12,349 bases of DNA from Myxococcales bacterium (GTDB lineage Bacteria > Myxococcota > Polyangia > Fen-1088): the NCBI GenBank assembly GCA_003155465.1, contig PMCR01000278.1, forward strand, positions 1 to 12,349. Direction: 5' to 3'. The notes under the pieces were generated by a model. The model was not told the origin of the DNA, made no database searches, and saw nothing but the letters and a program-made list of their open reading frames with translations. Below are positions 10,201 through 12,349 of the stretch, in pieces (the first letter of the stretch is position 1; each line of letters begins with the position of its first letter). Both the position numbers and the translations under genes were made by a program.

Positions 10201-10559
10201 GCCGTGCTCTTGCGCCAGAGGAACTGGGGCCGCTCAATTATCGCGACCGCCGCCAGCGTGTCATCGACGCCATCAACAACCTCGGTCCACCCAACGACGT
10301 GGAAGAGCCGTGGTCCCCTGAGCCCGCCTTTGCGGGTGCCGTGCGCGCATGGTCCGAGAGCACGGGCGCCGACCTGGGCCATGCCGCTATGTTCTGCATC
10401 TTGGAGCAGCTTCCCGACCCTTGCCCCGAGATAGCCGGCCTGGTCTCAGGCGCGCGCGCAGGCGAGCTGCAGGTGTCGAGCACGCCCGAGGGTAGTTGGT
10501 TGGCCGAGCTTGCCCGTCGCCTCTTCGGGCCTCGCGGACCGAAAGTGGTCGAGGGCTGA
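4248..10559 (+). CDS. pfa3: PUFA synthase subunit Pfa3/PfaC-like (KS-CLF-DH-DH-AGPAT)
   Basis: Complete 2103-residue partner subunit of the PUFA synthase. KS, about 1-430: Cys189 in DAACASS, His324 in CHATGTG, Lys356 and His361 in SLKANLGH, so it should be active. CLF, about 450-780: KS-like fold, but the nucleophile region reads CGPSLSVCSEELSG (608-621), and by hand alignment Glu618 takes the place of the catalytic Cys. A Pro/Ala-rich linker, about 780-975, has a helical stretch at 882-931 and no recognisable AT. FabA-like DH1, about 976-1360: the first hot-dog has WFLHRGFMPAG and appears inactive, the second has His1260 and Glu1274, 14 apart as in FabA. DH2, about 1386-1757: the first hot-dog has no His at the catalytic position, the second has His1652 and Glu1666. 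AGPAT/PlsC, about 1785-2020: NHQVTVES (His1837, Glu1842) and VEGAMA (Glu1924-Gly1925). The last 80 residues are not recognised. The DH domains would place cis double bonds, and the AGPAT would move the finished chain onto a phospholipid precursor. The fused AGPAT points to myxobacterial-type clusters. Confidence 0.95.
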   Translation: MSFAPIAIVGQGCVLPGALSPDELWRLAVEARVVIGPAPAGRWGIDPALVLATNPKDTRDRTLHDRGGYVQGFDKVFDPHGFAVSADQIAPLDPLFHWLLHAGREALRDVHFHGEHAGVVIGNLSYPSSSLSRYAERFWMHGFVGDGICDRLGLPEVDPRNRFMSGLPAHFLAQSLGLGGVAFALDAACASSIYAIKLACDLLADGRADLMLAGAVNRADDLFIHQGFTALGALSPTGQSRPFHAEADGLIPAEGAALLALRRLEDARRDGDRILGVIRGIGLGNDGRGRGLLVPSQEGQVRALRAAYAAADLSPSDISLCECHATGTGVGDAVEIRALAELCAGRREPLPIGSLKANLGHLITGAGAAGLLKVLGAFRAGVRPPTPSLDRLTPVLDGTPLRLLRVPEPWNDPVPRRAAISAFGFGGNNAHLIVEEPTGKTARLRSKVVAALPEVGIIAIGARIANGKSVADFAEALFLGRAQLDGDRAATEQVSLALKGLRFPPKDLDETLPQQLLVLAAAREAVEQVASTLPRERTSVVVGMQCDAEIARHGARWRVAGWAEALAESKDWAEAARDGFVPLLGAAGVIGAMPNIVSNRLNSQFDFCGPSLSVCSEELSGIRALQIARRALQQGEIDAALVAAVDLSAEPVHISAAAACLPADRQQAGDAAVVLVCKRLDDIRRDGDQVLAVIGDERGRKPGLRLGDGGALSLRALFGHAHAASGLLHVAAAALCCGHRVLPGAGSITSFKGKAPFSALIVTQALGGQEARTFIEEPPADLRRPLAGVSPDDGPGFLACLRESARLPEAPLLVRPAHRPDPALPALGPKASEVTTKSGSAELSVQIMPPAPWLPPVLPDGVGAQVAVDPSPAPAAPDLQGPIAEVLGRVLAHRRQIAQAHQDHLTQQTAAHRQFLEGRQRALGILLGARPLSVHPTSCSAVEKVDEPTAATTIARPSARGQDGPSTNPGQPHGIGFSRRDLETHAAGHISDLFGPQFKPQDEHAVQVRMPEPPLLLADRVVGVEAVAGSMGLGTVWTETDVHENSWFLHRGFMPAGIMIEAGQADLFLISYLGVDALNQGRRRYRLLGCELTYHGSLPRPGDTLRYDIHVDSHARQGEVRLFFFHYDCAINGRPALTVRQGQAGFFTREELDESAGVLWTPEGQAIRPEARLDPPSVACTRRQLSAAQVRALSEGDVHACFGPGFEAGQAHVRTPAIQNGKMLLVERVLDFDPSGGPWRRGYLRAVTSIRPDDWFFAGHFKNDPCMPGTLMFEGCLQMMALYLAGMGYTLARDGWRFEPVPEEMYRLQCRGQVVPTSKELVCEMFVEEVHDGPLPTVYADLLGTVDGLKAFHARRVGLRLVPDWPLSSRPELVRKDTESKTAAEVNGFRFDQRSLLACAWGRPSDAFGPMYACFDGPRRVARLPGPPYHFMSRVKRIEGEMGVCQAGASIEVEYDVPAEVWYFAENGHPVMPFCVLLEAALQPCGWLASFAGSALDTDQDLAFRNLDGTGQMLAEVLPAAGSLRTIATLDSVSRSGGMILESFRVRCLLGETPVYEMRTGFGFFPAATFENQAGLSTTPGQSAELDAASDFLVDLTARPARYCQGSLRLAEPRLLMLDRVNACDPRGGRVGLGALRAEKYVNPAEWFFKAHFFQDPVQPGSLGLEAMLQLLQFHMLHAGLAEGMSHPRFAPIEIGRSITWKYRGQVVPHNRLITITVDITEQGRDAAGPFSVAEASLWVDGKRIYQVTGLGMHIVDAKAEGGRDVWASGGAGRSKTAAELLPATRDYWRSLLAGTAPPVEDICRGMVLRFLRQLHITDPRALEAARLGGVIFLANHQVTVESTIFAIVASALMGAPLLTLARVENRTSWLDQFMRHAFSFPGLRSPRMSQYFDRSDSASLPGIIREMSADMLASGRSVMVHVEGAMAHSCRTPVRKLSGAFVDMAVELGRPVVPVRFVGGLPVAPVPHEIDFPVGMGQQDIHIGRALAPEELGPLNYRDRRQRVIDAINNLGPPNDVEEPWSPEPAFAGAVRAWSESTGADLGHAAMFCILEQLPDPCPEIAGLVSGARAGELQVSSTPEGSWLAELARRLFGPRGPKVVEG

Positions 10560-10570
10560 GGCACTCCGGA

Positions 10571-10711
10571 TCAGTTCGCTTCCCCCAGCTGGAGCCGTCC
10601 TTCCTGGCGTTGGCCGGAAAGCAGCCCGCGACTGTGGGTAGGTTCATTCGGTGTGGTGATCTGATAGCCCAACTTCCGCAGTTCGCGGGTCGCGATTGAG
10701 GGATTTCGCAT
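10571..10711 (-). CDS. Possible 46-codon ORF or gene remnant, function unknown
   Basis: ATG at 10711 and stop at 10573-10571 on the - strand give 46 residues beginning MRNPSIATRELRKLGYQITT. It ends 11 bases after the pfa3 stop and runs convergent to it. The N-terminal half reads like a folded-protein fragment (charged helix followed by a beta-like stretch), whereas most shadow frames here are Arg/Pro/Ala-rich. No Shine-Dalgarno sequence is visible, and about two thirds of third codon positions are G or C, lower than the pfa genes appear to be. An in-frame TAG lies nine codons upstream of the ATG, so it is not the end of a longer intact gene. I do not recognise the family; a decayed gene end or a chance ORF are both possible. 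Confidence 0.25.
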   Translation of the reverse strand: MRNPSIATRELRKLGYQITTPNEPTHSRGLLSGQRQEGRLQLGEAN

Positions 10712-10776
10712 AGTTAGGTCTTCTGGTTGGCACTACATCTTGGCGTTCATGAAGGCCGTGCGTAGACGTTGTGGAA

Positions 10777-10791
10777 GCCTCAGGCCGAGGC
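10777..10791. other. Small hairpin GCCTC-loop-GAGGC before the repeat array
   Basis: Perfect 5-bp inverted repeat: GCCTC (10777-10781), loop AGGCC, GAGGC (10787-10791). It lies 14 bases before the first 13-bp repeat unit. No T-run follows, so it is not a classical terminator. In DNA this GC-rich a 5-bp stem can arise by chance. Confidence 0.3.
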
Positions 10792-10804
10792 GGGCCAGCA
10801 GGTG

Positions 10805-11068
10805 TGCCGCTCCCGTCTGCCGCTCCCGTCCGTGCCGCTCCCGTCCGAGGGTAGCGGTCAGGATTCTGCCCCTCCTGTCCGTGCCCCTCCGGTCTGCCCC
10901 TCCGGTCCGCCCCTCCGGTCCGCCCCTCCGGTCCGAGGGTAGTTGTGCCCCTCCCGTCTACCGCTCACGGCCGAGGGTAGTTGCACATGCTGGCCGGCCC
11001 CTTCCGTGCCGCCCCCGTCCGTGGGGAAAGCCCGTCGGGAAAGCCCCGGAAAGCCCGTCCGAGGGTAG
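10805..11068 (+). repeat. Modular 13-bp direct-repeat array with CGAGGGTAG caps
   Basis: Four modules, each made of short units and ended by the same 9-mer CGAGGGTAG (10846-10854, 10934-10942, 10972-10980, 11060-11068). Module 1 has three exact units TGCCGCTCCCGTC (10805, 10818 and 10833). Module 2 has five units of the form (T/C)GCCCCTCCGGTC at 10867-10933, the first with one change. Module 3 has two diverged units (10946-10971). Module 4 has TGCCGCCCCCGTC (11007-11019) followed by GGGAAAGCCCGTC-like units of 13, 11 and 12 bases (11024-11059). A degenerate fifth cap, CGAGAGTAG, is at 11085-11093. The tract GTCAGGATT follows the first and fourth caps (10857 and 11071). The 13-base period shifts frame each unit, which argues against coding. 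The repeats are seen directly; the role is unknown, possibly REP-like because of the neighbouring transposase. Confidence 0.85.
11043..11067 (+). repeat. Inverted repeat, left copy (overlaps last array module)
   Basis: GCCCCGGA, four bases, then CCGTCCGAGGGTA. The same two blocks, separated by two bases instead of four, appear in opposite orientation at 12295-12317 on the far side of the transposase. The 13-base core also occurs exactly at 10841-10853 in the same orientation as this copy. Confidence 0.7.
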
Positions 11069-11089
11069 TAGTCAGGATTTTGTTCGAGA

Positions 11090-11110
11090 GTAGTCCGCGA
11101 CGGGCGAGGA
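11090..11110 (+). repeat. REP-like GTAG tetranucleotide plus mismatched hairpin
   Basis: GTAG at 11090-11093 is followed at once by TCCGCG (11094-11099), loop ACGGG and CGAGGA (11105-11110). They pair as five base pairs with one internal G-A mismatch. A GTAG 5' of an imperfect hairpin is the form described for REP sequences recognised by TnpA-REP proteins. The GTAG here is the end of the degenerate fifth cap of the array. The sequence is seen directly; recognition by the nearby transposase is inferred. Confidence 0.4.
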
Positions 11111-11183
11111 TGAGGTGCGATCCAGCGGATGGAGATCGCGCAGTGGAACGAGCTGACGCGCCGAAACCGGACATCGTTTGCGG

Positions 11184-11306
11184 CTATTCAGTGGTCTTCT
11201 TCAGCACAAGGCCCAGGGGTCTGTTCACCAGCCGACCGTCGACTGCCTGACAAACCCGTGCCGCGGCGACATCATCACCGAGGCGCACTGCCGACTGCGC
11301 GGCCGG
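11184..11306 (-). other. Protein-like 40-codon extension in frame after the transposase stop
   Basis: In the transposase frame, after its TGA (11309-11307), 40 sense codons continue to TAG at 11186-11184. The translation ends GRLVNRPLGLVLKKTTE and is less Arg/Pro-biased than the shadow frames. It has no start codon with a visible ribosome site. It could be a decayed gene end joined by insertion, a former longer C-terminus, or chance. The transposase already ends with a family-like FPFGTWWMRKF tail, so the extension is not needed for it. Confidence 0.2.
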
Positions 11307-12251
11307 TCAGGCCGGCGCCGCATCCATGGAAGGCAGGGCGCTCTCGGCCAGCTCCGCTGTCTCGCACGCCACGCGTGCAAATTTCCGCATCCACCAAGTC
11401 CCGAACGGAAACAGCACGTTGGCAACGCCTTCCCGGAAACTGTCAAACGCGGCACGGTACTTCGCGACAAACCCATCGTTGCGGCGCAAAGTTTGGGTCC
11501 GTGGCACCTTCCCCTTGGCCGCCGCCCGCGGATTCAAGTTGAAATGCGAAACCTCAGTCCGGGGGCTGCCGAAAGGATTTTGGCCCAGCACGGCCTCTCG
11601 ACCCAGAACTTGGCGGCCAGCTAGGACCCGTCGCTGCCGGTGTTCGGCTTCAGCAGCTCGGACCCGCTCGGTCACCCGCTTGGCCCACTCGTCGGGGGTC
11701 AGGTCAGTAAATCCACGAGGCCGCACCATGGGTAGCGTGACTGTTTCCGGCTGGCCGCCCTTGGCGCGGAAAAAGTGTTTGGGTCTGGTGGCGGTCAGCG
11801 GGTGATTCGCGATCATGGCCTGAAACGAGTTAACGCCGGGCCAGTCTTCGGCGGTATCGACCAAGCCCGCGGCCATCGGGTTGGCCAGAGCGTAGACGGT
11901 CTTCTCCAAGATGTCATGGGGCTCGACCAACTCGACGACGGAAGTGGGGGCAGACGACCAGAGGGACTCGAAGCGTTCGAGATGGACGTTCTGGCAGCGC
12001 GCGAGCAACCCGTGAAAATGTTCAATGAAATCGGGGAATCGGCCTTCGCCGTCGTAGATTCCCACGTGGTGGTGGTCGCTCATTGCGCAGGCAAAGATGA
12101 CTTCCACCTTGGCCCGCGTAGCGGCTAGGGCAAGGCAGTAGATGAAGGCGTTGTTGGTTTCCCGGTCCGGACGGAGGAAACAGCGCCGTTCTGAGCAGCG
12201 ACGCGTGATCATGTAGGTGCGGCCGGGGACGACCTGGCGAGGAAGGCTCAT
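11307..12251 (-). CDS. REP-associated tyrosine transposase (Y1/IS200-like, HUH)
   Basis: A 314-residue single-strand DNA transposase of the Y1_Tnp / RAYT group. It would cut and rejoin DNA next to REP-type hairpins through a 5'-phosphotyrosine link. The N-terminus MSLPRQVVPGRTYMITRR is typical of the group. The HUH metal site reads SDHHHVGIY (His60 and His62), and the catalytic Tyr is most likely Tyr120 in TVYALANPMAAGLV, followed by DWPGVNS. Residues 150-314 are a C-terminal extension ending near FPFGTWWMRKF; the protein is about twice as long as short enterobacterial TnpA-REP. I chose ATG at 12251 because MSLPRQV is the usual start. An in-frame TTG at 12290 would add 13 residues and has a GAGGG ribosome site six bases upstream, whereas the ATG has none. 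The gene is convergent with pfa3 and lies between inverted repeats related to the array. It appears intact, so it may be active or domesticated. Confidence 0.88.
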   Translation of the reverse strand: MSLPRQVVPGRTYMITRRCSERRCFLRPDRETNNAFIYCLALAATRAKVEVIFACAMSDHHHVGIYDGEGRFPDFIEHFHGLLARCQNVHLERFESLWSSAPTSVVELVEPHDILEKTVYALANPMAAGLVDTAEDWPGVNSFQAMIANHPLTATRPKHFFRAKGGQPETVTLPMVRPRGFTDLTPDEWAKRVTERVRAAEAEHRQRRVLAGRQVLGREAVLGQNPFGSPRTEVSHFNLNPRAAAKGKVPRTQTLRRNDGFVAKYRAAFDSFREGVANVLFPFGTWWMRKFARVACETAELAESALPSMDAAPA

Positions 12252-12294
12252 GCCGAAGTTGTCGGATGCGGCGGCCGGAAGTTGCTTCAAGAAG

Positions 12295-12317
12295 TACCCT
12301 CGGACGGAATCCGGGGC
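12295..12317 (-). repeat. Inverted repeat, right copy, upstream of the transposase
   Basis: On the - strand this reads GCCCCGGA, TT, then CCGTCCGAGGGTA, matching 11043-11067 in opposite orientation apart from a two-base length difference in the spacer. The GAGGG inside it sits six bases before the alternative TTG start of the transposase. The base after the core makes GTAC, not the GTAG of the array caps. Confidence 0.7.
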
Positions 12318-12333
12318 ATCTGCGGGAGCATAG

Positions 12334-12346
12334 CCGTTTTGAACGG
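12334..12346. other. Small hairpin CCGTT-TTG-AACGG at the window edge
   Basis: Perfect 5-bp stem with a 3-base loop, lying 17 bases outside the right inverted repeat. It could be a subterminal hairpin of the transposase element or chance. The window ends three bases later, so its context cannot be judged. Confidence 0.3.
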
Positions 12347-12349
12347 GGT

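Larger units (their letters stand above)
11043..12317 (-). mobile_element. Candidate RAYT/REP-type element around the transposase
   Basis: A span of about 1.28 kb bounded by an imperfect inverted repeat (25 and 23 bases) that contains one Y1 transposase gene. Classic IS200/IS605 elements have subterminal hairpins and no terminal inverted repeats. REP-associated transposase genes, in contrast, are often flanked by REP sequences in opposite orientation, which is what this resembles. No target duplication is visible, and none is expected for Y1 chemistry. The exact ends are uncertain because the left copy is embedded in the repeat array. Confidence 0.45.

Noticed and set aside
10560..10660. Rho-independent terminator after pfa3
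   Set aside because: Only short chance inverted repeats such as CCAGCTGG were found, with no stable GC stem followed by a T-run.
10805..11068. CRISPR array
   Set aside because: The units are 13 bases and nearly contiguous, without the 25-40 base repeats and unique spacers of a CRISPR array. No cas genes are present.
10740..11093. 117-codon + strand open frame across the repeat array
   Set aside because: It consists of Arg/Pro/Ser low-complexity sequence produced by 13-bp repeats whose period shifts the frame. No ribosome site was seen.
11178..11805. + strand open frames opposite the transposase (148 and 159 codons)
   Set aside because: They are antisense to a gene with clear family motifs (HUH, catalytic Tyr) and show no domain of their own.

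Overview
The window is GC-rich DNA carrying the 3' part of a bacterial polyunsaturated-fatty-acid (PUFA, Pfa-type) synthase operon on the + strand. It is followed by a short repeat-rich accessory region and a Y1/REP-associated transposase on the - strand. The domain layout suggests a myxobacterium or a related deltaproteobacterial lineage. The evidence is a polyketide-type dehydratase at the C-terminus of the first subunit, a 1-acylglycerol-3-phosphate acyltransferase (AGPAT/PlsC) domain fused to the C-terminus of the second, and the high GC content. This is inferred from architecture, not from a database match.

1-4251 (+): 5'-truncated gene for the Pfa2/PfaA-like subunit. The window opens inside the malonyl transferase (AT) domain, so the ketosynthase (KS) and the start of the AT lie upstream. 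The visible order is AT - Ala/Pro linker with a helical segment - one acyl carrier protein (ACP) - ketoreductase (KR) - PKS-type dehydratase (DH). 4248-10559 (+): complete Pfa3/PfaC-like gene, overlapping the first by ATGA. The order is KS - chain-length factor (CLF) - Pro/Ala linker with a similar helical segment - FabA-like DH1 (two hot-dog folds) - FabA-like DH2 (two hot-dog folds) - AGPAT. The two subunits would extend a malonyl-derived chain on the ACP, reduce and dehydrate/isomerise it to place cis double bonds, and then hand the chain to lysophosphatidate through the AGPAT. The trans enoyl reductase (Pfa1/PfaD) and the phosphopantetheinyl transferase are not in the window.

10560-11306: no convincing gene of normal size. 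It holds a possible 46-codon - strand ORF just after the operon and a cluster of 13-bp direct repeats organised in modules, each ended by CGAGGGTAG (about 10805-11068). It also holds a GTAG-plus-hairpin element resembling a REP sequence. No clear rho-independent terminator was found after the operon.

11307-12251 (-): REP-associated tyrosine (Y1, HUH) transposase, convergent with the pfa operon. It is bracketed by an imperfect inverted repeat (11043-11067 and 12295-12317) that shares its core, CCGTCCGAGGGTA, with the repeat array. This links the array to the transposase and suggests a REP/RAYT-type system with an unusual tandem-repeat form. The rest, 12318-12349, contains only a small hairpin.
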